Below are positions 38,420 to 47,345 of a stretch of DNA of 64,000 nt, in pieces. Position 1 is the stretch's first letter, and each line of letters opens with the position of its first letter. A program made the translations under genes and the position numbers. The notes beneath the pieces were generated by a model. It ran no database searches, was not told the DNA's origin, and worked only from the letters and a program-made list of their open reading frames with translations. The DNA comes from Helicobacter vulpis (GTDB lineage: Bacteria; Campylobacterota; Campylobacteria; Campylobacterales; Helicobacteraceae): NCBI RefSeq assembly GCF_003660395.1, contig NZ_QXQT01000006.1, positions 1-64,000 of the forward strand. The letters run 5' to 3'.

Positions 38420-39037
38420 ATGCAAATCAAGGTACAGGCTTTTGGAAACACCCAAACAAATTGTTATATCGCGTCTCTAGAACAGGGGGATTTTATCGTA
38501 GATCCAGGTGTGGGGGCGTGTACTTGGGTGTTAGAGAACGCTCAAAAACCATTGGCCATTTGCATCACCCATGGGCATTATGATCACATTTGGGACGCGC
38601 ATGCCCTCAAAAAGGCCCTGCCCCATGTGCCCCTATACGCACCCAAAGAAGATGTATTTATGCTCACCTCTGATTGTTTTTCTCTAGGGCTCACCCCCTG
38701 TTTGCCCGAAGAGATTTGCCCAGTGGAATGCCAAAGGGCGCACACCACTTTTGAGGTTGCCAATGTTCCTGTTACGTATTGGCATTTTCCTGGACACACT
38801 CCGGGGTGTTGCATGGTGGAGATTGCGGATGTCTTTTTCAGTGGGGATTTTATTTTCCACCGCAGTATTGGACGTTATGATTTTCCTTACTCCAATCCTG
38901 TAGACATGAAAGACTCCCTAAGGCGTTTTGAAAATCTCAAAAGTCCTTATGACAAGCCCTTGTATCCCGGGCATGGGCAACCCACAAGTCTTCAAGAAGA
39001 GCAACCCCGTATGAAGGCGTGGATTGCCCATCTCTAA
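38420..39037 (+). CDS. Metallo-beta-lactamase-fold hydrolase (glyoxalase II-like)
   Basis: A 205-residue protein with the metal-binding HxHxDH motif in CITHGHYDHIWDAHAL, a second His in HFPGHTPGCCMVE, the bridging Asp in VFFSGDFIFHRS and a final His in LYPGHGQPT. It belongs to the YcbL/glyoxalase II-like group; natural substrate unknown, glutathione thioesters are unlikely in Helicobacter, which lacks classical glutathione synthesis. The start at 38420 (MQIKVQAFGN) with AAAGG upstream is preferred to 38414. Confidence 0.85.
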   Translation: MQIKVQAFGNTQTNCYIASLEQGDFIVDPGVGACTWVLENAQKPLAICITHGHYDHIWDAHALKKALPHVPLYAPKEDVFMLTSDCFSLGLTPCLPEEICPVECQRAHTTFEVANVPVTYWHFPGHTPGCCMVEIADVFFSGDFIFHRSIGRYDFPYSNPVDMKDSLRRFENLKSPYDKPLYPGHGQPTSLQEEQPRMKAWIAHL

Positions 39038-39057
39038 TTTATTTCTAAGGATATTGC

Positions 39058-39831
39058 ATGTTAGATGACGCGCAAAGAGAGCGCTACGAGCGTCATTTGA
39101 TGCTTGAGGATGTGGGGGAGCAGGGGCAAGAGAAGCTCTTGAATGCTAGCGTTTTGGTGATCGGGGCGGGGGGGCTGGGATCGCCCAATCTGATGTATTT
39201 GGCAGCAGCGGGGATCGGGCGCATCGGCGTGTTGGATTTTGATATTATTGAACTGAGTAATTTGCAACGCCAAGTCATCCACACCACTGATGAGATCAAC
39301 GCTTCCAAAGTCAAATCTGCACAGCGTAAGATGTTGGCTCTCAATCCGGACGTGCAAGTAGAAACCCATTTTACTAAGTTGGACGCGCGCAACGCGCTAG
39401 ACCTGATCAAAGATTACGCCTTTATCATCGATGCGACCGATAATTTTGCGAGCAAATTTCTTATTAACGATGCATGCGTGCTAGGCGATAAACCCTATAG
39501 CCATGCCGGTGTGTTGAAGTACCGTGGCCAAACCATGACGGTTTTACCCAAAAAAAGCGCGTGCTTTGCCTGTGTCTTTGACACCCCCCCAGACCCCACT
39601 CTTAACCCCATTTTTAAAGCCGGTCTCTTTGGGGTGGTGCCCGGTTTATTGGGCTGTATCCAGGCAGCCGAAGCGATCAAGTATTTTTTAGGTTTCCCCT
39701 TGCTTACGGACGCTTTGTTAGGGGTAGATACCAAGGGCATGGTCTTTAGACGCGTGGGCGTGAAAAAAAACCCCAAGTGTCGCGTGTGCGGTGAACAAGG
39801 GATTGTGCGCTTGACAGACTATCCCCAGTAA
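39058..39831 (+). CDS. thiF: ThiF/MoeB family adenylyltransferase
   Basis: A 257-residue E1-like enzyme that adenylates the C-terminal Gly of a sulfur carrier protein (ThiS or MoaD). The ATP-binding motif is VIGAGGLGSPNLMYLAAAGI, with LSNLQRQVIHTTDEI and two CxxC zinc ligands: CFAC mid-chain and CRVC near the end. Whether it serves thiamine or molybdopterin synthesis cannot be told by sequence alone. The H. pylori homologue HP0814 is also upstream of motA-motB. Confidence 0.9.
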   Translation: MLDDAQRERYERHLMLEDVGEQGQEKLLNASVLVIGAGGLGSPNLMYLAAAGIGRIGVLDFDIIELSNLQRQVIHTTDEINASKVKSAQRKMLALNPDVQVETHFTKLDARNALDLIKDYAFIIDATDNFASKFLINDACVLGDKPYSHAGVLKYRGQTMTVLPKKSACFACVFDTPPDPTLNPIFKAGLFGVVPGLLGCIQAAEAIKYFLGFPLLTDALLGVDTKGMVFRRVGVKKNPKCRVCGEQGIVRLTDYPQ

Positions 39832-39851
39832 AGCAATAAGAAAGGGCATTT

Positions 39852-40622
39852 ATGGATTTAACCTCTGTGCTTGGCGTGATCTTTGCCATTGTCGCAATCA
39901 GCGTGGGCGATATTTTAGAAGGGGGCAACCCGGTGCACGTGGTGCATGTGAGTTCTCTTATCATCATCATCCCCACGACTTTGTGTGCGGCGATGGTGGG
40001 CACACACGCCCACCATGTCAAAGCGGCCTATAAAGAGATCAAGATTGTGTTTCTCAACCCCAAGATTAACTTGCAAGAGACCATTAAGAGTATTGTGGAG
40101 TTGTCCACGATGGCGCGTAAAGACGGGGTACTGTCCCTAGAATCTAAAGTCGCCCAGATTGAAGACGATTTTGCGCGTAATGGGTTTTCTATGATTGTGG
40201 ATGGTAAGGACATCAAGTCCGTACAAGAGAGCTTGGAAGTGGCTATTGAAGAATTAGAAGAGTACTACCACGGCGCAGCGCACTACTGGATCACCGCTGG
40301 GGAGAGCGCGCCCACCTTTGGGCTGGTGGGAGCGGTGTTGGGTTTGATGTTGGCCCTGCAAAAGCTGGACAATCCCCAAGAGATGGCACTGGGCATAGCC
40401 GGGGCCTTTACGGCCACAGTAACAGGAATCATGTGCTCTTATGCGCTCTTTGGCCCCTTTGGCAACAAGCTCAAAAACAAATCCAAAGACATTCTCAAGG
40501 AGAAGATCGTGATTTTAGAAGGCGTGATTGGCATTGCCAATGGGGACAACCCTAGGGATTTGGAGATGAAATTGCTCAACTACATCGCCCCGGGTGAGCC
40601 CAAAAAATCCATGTTTGAATAA
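39852..40622 (+). CDS. motA: Flagellar motor stator protein MotA
   Basis: A 256-residue stator subunit with four transmembrane helices; five MotA surround two MotB. The conserved inner-face segment TAGESAPTFGLVGAVLGLML and GIAGAFTATVTGIMCSYALF correspond to TM3 and TM4; the charged cytoplasmic loop between TM2 and TM3 contacts FliG. The stop overlaps the motB start (TAATG). Confidence 0.97.
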   Translation: MDLTSVLGVIFAIVAISVGDILEGGNPVHVVHVSSLIIIIPTTLCAAMVGTHAHHVKAAYKEIKIVFLNPKINLQETIKSIVELSTMARKDGVLSLESKVAQIEDDFARNGFSMIVDGKDIKSVQESLEVAIEELEEYYHGAAHYWITAGESAPTFGLVGAVLGLMLALQKLDNPQEMALGIAGAFTATVTGIMCSYALFGPFGNKLKNKSKDILKEKIVILEGVIGIANGDNPRDLEMKLLNYIAPGEPKKSMFE

Positions 40623-41380
40623 TGGCCAAGAAAGCAAAAAAGGTCGAATGTCCAGCTGGAGAGCGCTGGGCGGTCCCCTATGCGGATTTCCTCTCCCTCT
40701 TACTGGCGCTTTTCATCGCCCTGTATGCCATTTCAGTCATCAATAAGGCAAAAGTCAAAGCGCTCAAAAAGGAGTTTTTGAAAATCTTTGATTACGCCCC
40801 TGTGCCCGATTCGGTGCAACCTGTTATCCAAATCCCCCCAGCCCCCGGGGATTTGCAAAACAATGTCACAGAAGAGCGTAGCGCAAGCGAACAGTCAGTA
40901 CAATCGCAAGCTACCATCACCAAAGTAGGGGAGGGGAGTGTGTTAGAACAGACCGATCAGGGAGCTATTCTCAAGCTTCCCTCTAGTTTGATTTTCACCA
41001 ATCCCTATAGCGACACCATCAACGCTAGCATGCGCGAATACATTGTACGGATTGCCAGTATCATCCGCGCTTTGCCCGGTCAAGTGCAAATCAATGTGCG
41101 TGGGTATACAGACAACACCCCCATCCCCCCGGGGGTGCATTTTAAAGATCACTATGAATTGGCCGCAAGCCGGGCTTCTAAAGTGATGCGCGCCTTGATC
41201 AACGATGGAATCAGCCCCCAAAAGCTCTCCTTTACCTCCTATGGCCAAAACAACCCCATCGCCCCTAATGACAGCGTGGAGAATCGCATGCGCAATAACC
41301 GCGTTGAGATATTTTTCTCCACAGCCCCTCAAAATGTGGAAAAACTCCATTCCATCTTAGATAAGGGTCTTGAGGAGTGA
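40622..41380 (+). CDS. motB: Flagellar motor stator protein MotB
   Basis: A 252-residue protein with a single transmembrane helix holding the proton-binding Asp in VPYADFLSLLLALFIALYAI, a plug region, and an OmpA-like peptidoglycan-binding domain (VQINVRGYTDNTPIPPG, AASRASKVMRALINDGI, NRMRNNRVEIFF). It pairs with MotA upstream and overlaps the downstream small gene by 4 nt. Confidence 0.97.
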   Translation: MAKKAKKVECPAGERWAVPYADFLSLLLALFIALYAISVINKAKVKALKKEFLKIFDYAPVPDSVQPVIQIPPAPGDLQNNVTEERSASEQSVQSQATITKVGEGSVLEQTDQGAILKLPSSLIFTNPYSDTINASMREYIVRIASIIRALPGQVQINVRGYTDNTPIPPGVHFKDHYELAASRASKVMRALINDGISPQKLSFTSYGQNNPIAPNDSVENRMRNNRVEIFFSTAPQNVEKLHSILDKGLEE

Positions 41381-41775
41381 TCTTGCTCAAGTGGTTATTG
41401 GTGGGTTTTATGCTTTTGGGTGCGCAGCGCTTGCCTACGGGCGAAGAACTCTTAGAGGAAAACAAACCCCCCCCCAACCCCCTGAGCGCTACGCTTTACA
41501 CTCAAGAGATTCCCTATCTAACTTGGACGCGCGATTATGGGGCTAAACGCTTTAAACGCGTCTTGGAGATTGAAGCGTTGGTAGACAGGGTACATGTCGA
41601 TCACGTCAGCCTTAATGCGGATCGGTGCGCTCTTTTGCCCATTTTGCCTGGATATACTCTTTTACTGCACGAGAAAATGCGTTATGAGGTCTTTTGTGAT
41701 GACCCCCTGCGCGTGGAGATCAAGAGCAATTTGGGGACGCAAGTTTTACACCCCATAGAAAAGTGGTTGCCCTAG
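41377..41775 (+). CDS. Small secreted protein downstream of motB
   Basis: A 132-residue protein with a hydrophobic signal-like N-terminus (LLKWLLVGFMLLGAQ) and a mature part with two Cys (DRCALLPILPG, YEVFCDDP) that could pair in the periplasm. It uses GTG overlapping the motB stop (GTGA), and H. pylori has a gene at the same place (HP0817). A stator-related periplasmic role is an inference from position only. Its stop overlaps selB in CTAG. Confidence 0.7.
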   Translation: MILLKWLLVGFMLLGAQRLPTGEELLEENKPPPNPLSATLYTQEIPYLTWTRDYGAKRFKRVLEIEALVDRVHVDHVSLNADRCALLPILPGYTLLLHEKMRYEVFCDDPLRVEIKSNLGTQVLHPIEKWLP

Positions 41776-43619
41776 GGCTTTGCTTGGCGTTTGCCATGAC
41801 TATTGGTTGTGCCTCCCAAAGTGTCCAAATACTCTAAATAGGCGATGAGAAATTTGCGCGATAGAGGCCAATGCGTTTTGAGCAATGCGATGTCTAGATA
41901 CCCATATTGTTTTAGAAGCGTTTGCATCAATGTAATAGCGCGTTCTAGGGTTTTTTTTTCTACAAAGACATTATGGCATAGCCGCACGACTTTTTGGGCT
42001 CGACAAAGGGCTTTGAGCGCATTGTCGCCGGCTTGGCGGTCTACATCCAATACTGCGTAAAGATTGTAAGGAGCTTGGGGGGTAAAACCCCCGTGTTGGA
42101 TCGCGTTGTAGAGCTGGGTTTTCAAATTGTCTTGGAGTTGTTCTAGTTTAACCCCTTGGCGCAGCCACAATCCATGTTCTTGTCGCAAAAAATCTTGTTT
42201 TTCTAGCTCCACAAAGGCTAGGGTAGCTAAGTGCGCGCTAACATGGCTGTATTTGGCACAAATCCCCTTGACACTCAAGAGGGCATGGGGGTTGTGCATG
42301 TAAATACTTTTGATGGATTGCACCAAGCTAGAGAGCGCGCTAACAGGGTAGATCACCATTTCTTGTGCATCTACAATGGCATGGGGTACTTGTTTGGCGA
42401 TTTCTAGGGCTAGGGTGTGGTTTAGGCCAAAGCGTTGTACACTGCAGAGGAGTCCAAAACCTTTTTGGTGCGCTTGGCAAAGGATTGCAAAGGCTTGGGG
42501 AAAGTCTTGGGCTTCTAAGGCATGGAGCAAGGCATGCTTTAGGCTTTTTTTGAGCGGATCGGCGATGGGGTTTAAGATCAAAGCCCCTCCCCACACCCGC
42601 CCTTGACAACTCAAAATCACACACTCTCCATAACATGCAAAGAGCTTTTGATCGATGAGGAGAGTGGCAAAAGGAGAATCTAGTAAGAGAAGTTTCGCTT
42701 GGGCGCGCAAAGTGCCTAGTTGCACGCTAATGACTTGATTGTGTTTGAGTGCAGGAGCGTCTGGGGGGGCTAAGAGTTTCACATCTAAAGTATGAAAAGC
42801 ACGCAAGACCCCTTTGTGGCTTAAAAGCATGCCTGTTTTCAGTTCTTGGGCTTTAACTCCGCCCAAGTGCAATGCCACGCGTTCATGCATGCCAGCTTGC
42901 GCCACTTCTTGGCCATGCTGGTGCAAGGTTTTCACCCGTACCCCCTTTTGCAAAGGCAGTACACTGAGATGATCATGGGTTTTTACTTGTCCTCCTAGCA
43001 CAGTTCCACTCACGACCACCCCCCTACCTTGCACCATAAAAACACGATCAATATAGAGCCTAAAAAGATCTTTTAGAGCATTTTTAGGGGTTCTCTTGCT
43101 AAAGGGGTGTTGGAGTAAAAATTGTTTGAGAGCTTCTATACTGCTAGGATCGTAAATACTGCATTTAAAAAGCCCGATACAGGCAGCTTTATAATCTTGC
43201 AGAGTATGCATAACATTGTGTTCTAGGTTCTGGGTATGCGTACATCTATCCACTTTACTCAGCACCACCAAACACGGGATTTGCAAGAGAGCGCAGATCA
43301 AAATGTGCTCCAAGGTCTGCTCTTTGATTCCTTCATAGGCATCTACCACAAGCAAGGCCATGTCTAGGGCAAAGCTCCCTGAAATCATCGTGCTGATCAA
43401 GCTTTGGTGTCCGGGCACATCTACAAAACCCAAAGTGCGCCCAGGGCTTTGTACACGACAAAAACTCAGATCGATCGTCATCCCTCTTTCTTTCTCATGT
43501 ACGCTTGTGTCCCCATCAAACCCACTCAATGCCTTAATAAGCGCGCTTTTGCCATGGTCTACATGCCCACAAGTGCCTAGTAAAAAATACTCTTCTTTGG
43601 TCTGTGAGGGGGTTTTCAT
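41772..43619 (-). CDS. selB: Selenocysteine-specific translation elongation factor SelB
   Basis: A 615-residue GTPase that delivers selenocysteyl-tRNA to UGA codons followed by a SECIS hairpin. The G domain begins LGTCGHVDHGKSALIKALSG, with EKERGMTIDLSFCRV (SelB-type switch I), DVPGHQSLISTM (G3) and LSKVD (G4). Two EF-Tu-like barrels follow, then winged-helix repeats ending HWPLSRKFLIAYLEYLDTLG, the SECIS-RNA binding part. SelB implies selA, selC, selD and a selenoprotein, typically formate dehydrogenase, elsewhere in the genome. H. pylori is reported to lack selB. It is a single gene with its own upstream -10-like TATAAC. Confidence 0.93.
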   Translation of the reverse strand: MKTPSQTKEEYFLLGTCGHVDHGKSALIKALSGFDGDTSVHEKERGMTIDLSFCRVQSPGRTLGFVDVPGHQSLISTMISGSFALDMALLVVDAYEGIKEQTLEHILICALLQIPCLVVLSKVDRCTHTQNLEHNVMHTLQDYKAACIGLFKCSIYDPSSIEALKQFLLQHPFSKRTPKNALKDLFRLYIDRVFMVQGRGVVVSGTVLGGQVKTHDHLSVLPLQKGVRVKTLHQHGQEVAQAGMHERVALHLGGVKAQELKTGMLLSHKGVLRAFHTLDVKLLAPPDAPALKHNQVISVQLGTLRAQAKLLLLDSPFATLLIDQKLFACYGECVILSCQGRVWGGALILNPIADPLKKSLKHALLHALEAQDFPQAFAILCQAHQKGFGLLCSVQRFGLNHTLALEIAKQVPHAIVDAQEMVIYPVSALSSLVQSIKSIYMHNPHALLSVKGICAKYSHVSAHLATLAFVELEKQDFLRQEHGLWLRQGVKLEQLQDNLKTQLYNAIQHGGFTPQAPYNLYAVLDVDRQAGDNALKALCRAQKVVRLCHNVFVEKKTLERAITLMQTLLKQYGYLDIALLKTHWPLSRKFLIAYLEYLDTLGGTTNSHGKRQAKP

Positions 43620-43770
43620 GGCTTATCCTTTATTTTTCTTGAAAGGAGTTATACCACAAACCTAAAATCTAGAAACGCTTAGGGCAATAATAGAAACTTT
43701 TTACACAGAAATTAGATACATAAGCCTTACAAATAGATTCAAGAGTCTTATAAAATATCTTAAGATTTAT

Positions 43771-43803
43771 TTTATTATTATAATGTATAATGTAAATATT
43801 ATT
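43771..43803 (+). promoter_or_regulatory. AT-only promoter region of the Hof-type gene, possible metal-regulator site
   Basis: Two overlapping TATAAT hexamers (43779-43784 and 43786-43791) lie in a stretch almost free of G/C, with repeated ATTATT/AATATT half-site-like words. Helicobacter Fur and NikR operators are of this general character (A/T-rich, interrupted repeats), but no clean 7-1-7 or TRWYA-N15-TRWYA match was found. The rest of the 204-nt gap to selB holds nothing else recognisable. Confidence 0.35.
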
Positions 43804-43823
43804 TAAAAAAGTTGAGGTGCGGT

Positions 43824-45116
43824 ATGGACAGTTTGCGCGTGTTAAAGGTTTTATCATGTAGCATGGTGCTGTGTGGAGCGATGGCACAGGCAGCCAGTTT
43901 TGCCTACGATCTCAAGTTTGTAAGCTTCACCTACAATTTGGCCGGCAAAGACAACCCCTACTGGAATAGCCTAGTGAACATGAAAAATCGAATCATGCCC
44001 GAAATTGGGATTCAGTTTGATAAAAACCAATCCCTCATGTTTGGCGGGTGGTTCATCCAAAACCTACACACCCATTATAGCTACTTCCCCTATTCTTGGG
44101 GGGTTACAATGTATTATAGTGGGGTATGGAAGGATTTTAGAGCCCATGTGGGTATCATCCCTAGAACTTATTCCATCTCTTCTTACCCTCTAGCGGCTTT
44201 TAAAAAGCTCTTTTGGTTTAAAGACCCTACCGCTAGAGGGGCAATGTTGCAATACAAGCCCGCTTACAACCCTAATCGCTGGTGGAATGGCTGGGCGGAG
44301 TTCATCATAGACTGGTATGGCGGGCGCAACTGGAACAATGGTCCGGCTAAGAAAAATTACAACATGAACCAAATGCTCTACTTTGGTTCTACCGAGTGGT
44401 CGTTTTTAAAAGGCTATCTTGGCTTTGGGGGCAGAATCGTAGCTTTCCACAACACTAGCTCTTATAGCATGGGTGATAAATACCCCTTTGATGGGCATTC
44501 GGATCCGAGCATGCGGGGCCAAACCCCTCTTTGGCCCAATGGTTACCCCTATTTCAGCGGGGAGCCACTAGGGGGCGTGCCAGGCAAGTACGCCAACCCC
44601 ACAGTACTCGATCGCATCTACTACTATGGCTATATCAAAACCGATCTCAAGCGTCTGATGCCCTATATGGACAAAATCTCTTTTGCCTTTGGCACGATGT
44701 CTGAGCAAGAACATTATTGCGTGCGTTCGGGGGTGAAGTGTGGACCCAGCCAGTGGTATAATAGCTTTGGGGGGCAATTTGACTTTGTGGCGCAGTATAA
44801 GGGCTTTGGTTTCTATGAAAAATACTACTTTTCAGACAAGCCTCAGATGAAATTTTATGCCACCTATGGGCGCGCGCTCTACACAGGGCTACCTTGGTAC
44901 CACGCGCCTAACTTCCAACGCCTCGCGCTTTACTATGTCTATAAGAACAAGTTCATGAGCTTGCGTGCGGACGCGTTCTTTAACTTCATGGGCGGGGGCA
45001 ATGGGCACAGCTTGAATGGGACAGGGGGCAAGTGGTATACCACCTTCCAGCAATTTGTAACCCTCTCCATTGACACTAGAGAACTGGTGGACTTTGTACG
45101 CAGCCACCGCCACTAG
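43824..45116 (+). CDS. Hof-family outer membrane protein
   Basis: A 430-residue outer membrane protein. The signal peptide (VLKVLSCSMVLCGAMAQAAS) is followed by a Tyr/Trp/Gly-rich beta-barrel with the N-terminal FAYDLKFVSFTYNLAGKDNP pattern of Helicobacter Hof proteins and repeated aromatic strands (GGRNWNNGPAKKNYNMNQML, FDFVAQYKGFGFYEKYYF). ATG at 43824 is chosen for GAGG 7 nt upstream over a TTG at 43812. Closest by recall is the HofF/HofG group, but I cannot assign one. Ends in VDFVRSHRH rather than an aromatic residue, unlike the Hop family. Confidence 0.75.
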   Translation: MDSLRVLKVLSCSMVLCGAMAQAASFAYDLKFVSFTYNLAGKDNPYWNSLVNMKNRIMPEIGIQFDKNQSLMFGGWFIQNLHTHYSYFPYSWGVTMYYSGVWKDFRAHVGIIPRTYSISSYPLAAFKKLFWFKDPTARGAMLQYKPAYNPNRWWNGWAEFIIDWYGGRNWNNGPAKKNYNMNQMLYFGSTEWSFLKGYLGFGGRIVAFHNTSSYSMGDKYPFDGHSDPSMRGQTPLWPNGYPYFSGEPLGGVPGKYANPTVLDRIYYYGYIKTDLKRLMPYMDKISFAFGTMSEQEHYCVRSGVKCGPSQWYNSFGGQFDFVAQYKGFGFYEKYYFSDKPQMKFYATYGRALYTGLPWYHAPNFQRLALYYVYKNKFMSLRADAFFNFMGGGNGHSLNGTGGKWYTTFQQFVTLSIDTRELVDFVRSHRH

Positions 45117-46486
45117 GCGCGCGCTAAGAAAGTTTGCAGGCGTTCTAAAGCTTGATCACCTAGCACGAATAGGGCTTGTTTGAGATCAATCCCCCCTTTC
45201 TTGCCCAAGAGTGCGACGCGCAATGCGGGCATGAACGCCCCGGGTTTGAGCGCGTGGGTGTCTAAAAAGGTGTGCAAGAGGGTTTGGATATTCTCTAAAC
45301 TCTCTAAGGGCGCGTCTTTTAAGATTTGGGCGAATGCTTCTAGCAGGGGTTTAGCTTGCAGGGTTTTAATAGGGTCATAGCTAACAGGGGGGTTTAGCAC
45401 TTCGTGCACGCCTGTACTCAAGCTCCTAAGGGTGGTGCAACGCTCTTTAAGCGCGCCCAATAACATGTCTTTTTGGAGCGTATTAAGACGATCAAAGGCG
45501 GGGGGCAGCTCAAAATCTTGTAAAAGTATCTCTAATTGGGCGTTAGAGGTGGCTTTGAGATAATGGGCGTTGAGCCAGTCTAATTTGTGGGGGCTAAAGC
45601 AGCTGGGCGCGCTATTTAAATCTTTGGCATCAAAGAGTCTTAGCAATTCTTCTAGGCTAAAAATCTCTTGATCGCCATAACTCCAACCCAAGCGCGCTAA
45701 GAAATTCAGCAAAGCCTCTTTAAGATAGCCCAAAGCCTTGTAATCCATCACGCCCATCGCCCCATCGCGCTTACTCAATTTGCGCCCTTGTTCGTTTAAA
45801 ATCATGGGCACATGGTAAAAATTAGGCAATTTAAAACCTAGGGCTTGGTAAATGAGAATCTGCTTAGGGGTGTTGCTCAAATGGTCGTCTCCGCGAATAA
45901 TATCGCTAATGCCCATCAACGCGTCATCAATGCTTACCACAAAATTGTAAGTGGGCGTGCCATCCGCGCGCGCGATGATGAAGTCGTCTAACTCTTTAGC
46001 CTGTACCACCACTACGCCCTTGATCCCGTCTTTAAAGGCGATCTCCCCCTGCAGAGGGGCTTTAAGGCGCACCACAGGCTTAACCCCTTGAGGGGGTGTG
46101 CCGGTAAAATCTCTATAACGGCGATCGTAGCGGGGAGTCTCCCCTTTGGCGCGCTGGGTTTCTCTTAAAGCCTCTAGCTCTTCTTTACTCGTGTAGCAAT
46201 AATACGCCTTGTGCGTGTCTAAGAGTTGTTGGACATAGCTTTGATAAAGCTCTAAGCGTTGAGACTGGTAGAGAATTTCTCCATCAAAGCCCAAACCCAT
46301 CCACGCAAAGGCTTGTAAAATCGCCTCTGTGGCCTCTTGGCTATTGCGCGCCAAATCGGTGTCTTCAATGCGCAAATAACACTTACCCCCACGCCCCCTG
46401 GCGTAAAGATAATTAAACAGAGCCGTCCTCAAGCCTCCAATGTGTAAATGCCCTGTGGGAGAGGGCGCAAAACGAGTTACAACCAT
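45113..46486 (-). CDS. gltX: Glutamyl-tRNA synthetase
   Basis: A 457-residue class I synthetase charging tRNA-Glu. It has RFAPSPTGHLHIGGLRTALF with HIGG (HIGH), KLSKRDGAMG (KMSKS) and NFLARLGWSYGD. H. pylori has two: GluRS1 (HP0476), charging tRNA-Glu1/2 and GluRS2 (HP0643), which mischarges tRNA-Gln for later amidation. Segments such as ELDDFIIARADGTPTYNFVV and FSPHKLDWLNAHYLKA resemble GluRS1, so I infer that paralogue. Stop overlaps the Hof-type gene in CTAG. Confidence 0.93.
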   Translation of the reverse strand: MVVTRFAPSPTGHLHIGGLRTALFNYLYARGRGGKCYLRIEDTDLARNSQEATEAILQAFAWMGLGFDGEILYQSQRLELYQSYVQQLLDTHKAYYCYTSKEELEALRETQRAKGETPRYDRRYRDFTGTPPQGVKPVVRLKAPLQGEIAFKDGIKGVVVVQAKELDDFIIARADGTPTYNFVVSIDDALMGISDIIRGDDHLSNTPKQILIYQALGFKLPNFYHVPMILNEQGRKLSKRDGAMGVMDYKALGYLKEALLNFLARLGWSYGDQEIFSLEELLRLFDAKDLNSAPSCFSPHKLDWLNAHYLKATSNAQLEILLQDFELPPAFDRLNTLQKDMLLGALKERCTTLRSLSTGVHEVLNPPVSYDPIKTLQAKPLLEAFAQILKDAPLESLENIQTLLHTFLDTHALKPGAFMPALRVALLGKKGGIDLKQALFVLGDQALERLQTFLARA

Positions 46487-46553
46487 GCATGTCCTTTAAG
46501 CGCAAAAGTCCTAAAATACACATTTTAATATAAGCTGACTTAAAGGGGCGCGC

Positions 46554-47345
46554 ATGCTTTGTGTGTTGGACATTGAAACCGTACCCGATCTCGAGCGCAT
46601 TAGTCGCGATTTAGACCCCGAATGGACACTAAGCCCCCTAGAGCTTTGCGCTAAAGCCTTTGAAGTACAAAAAGCCAAGAGTGGGAGCGAGTTTTTGCCC
46701 CTGTATTGGCATAAGGTGATTTCTATTGCAGCGGTGTTAGCCAACGCGCAGGGGCATTTTATCAAGGTGGGCAATTTTGGCAAGCAAGAGGGGCATGAAA
46801 ATGAGGAAAAGCACCTAGTGGGGGACTTTTTAGAGTTTTTTAACCACAGAAAGCCCATGCTTGTTAGTTTCAATGGGCGCAATTTTGATCTGCCCACTCT
46901 CATGCTCAAAGCCCTAGCTTATAACCTAGATGCGCACGCCTTTTATGAGCAAAGCAATTACCGCTACCGCTACAGCGAAGCGCTCCATACGGATTTGCTC
47001 GATAGCCTTTCTCAGTTTGGCGCGCCGCGGCTTAACCTCGATGGGGTGTGTTCTATGGCCGGTTTGCCGGGTAAATTTGGCTTGAGTGGGGAGAGGGTGC
47101 ATGAAATTTACTATGGTCAAGAGGATGATCGCTTAGATCGCATCGATAACTATTGTCAGGCCGATGTGCTCAACACCTATTGGCTTTATCTTAAATACAT
47201 CCTCTCTAAGGGAGAGTTGGCTAAAGAGCATTATTTAAATATTTTGGTAGAGTTTAAAAGCAAACTCCCCCAAGACAAGCCCTATAGCGAGGTTTTCACC
47301 CAAGCCCTAGAGCGCGAGATTCAAACTGAGATGCAAGGGGATTAA
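46554..47345 (+). CDS. Predicted PolB-type 3'-5' exonuclease
   Basis: A 263-residue DEDD-fold protein. Exo I is LDIETVP (6-12), Exo II SFNGRNFDLPTLML, Exo III YCQADVLNTYWLYL, placing it with stand-alone PolB-like exonucleases found in many proteobacteria. A role in DNA repair or RNA trimming is unproven. It is divergent from gltX with a TATAAG -10-like site at 46529-46534 and ends overlapping the convergent Sel1-repeat gene. Confidence 0.85.
   Translation: MLCVLDIETVPDLERISRDLDPEWTLSPLELCAKAFEVQKAKSGSEFLPLYWHKVISIAAVLANAQGHFIKVGNFGKQEGHENEEKHLVGDFLEFFNHRKPMLVSFNGRNFDLPTLMLKALAYNLDAHAFYEQSNYRYRYSEALHTDLLDSLSQFGAPRLNLDGVCSMAGLPGKFGLSGERVHEIYYGQEDDRLDRIDNYCQADVLNTYWLYLKYILSKGELAKEHYLNILVEFKSKLPQDKPYSEVFTQALEREIQTEMQGD

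Noticed and set aside
39058-39410. Antisense frames in thiF and motA
   Set aside because: Shadows of conserved genes; no independent coding signals.
43620-43823. A small gene between selB and the Hof-type gene
   Set aside because: Minus-strand frame at 43669-43887 runs through the promoter and start of the Hof gene and has no ribosome binding site or family resemblance.
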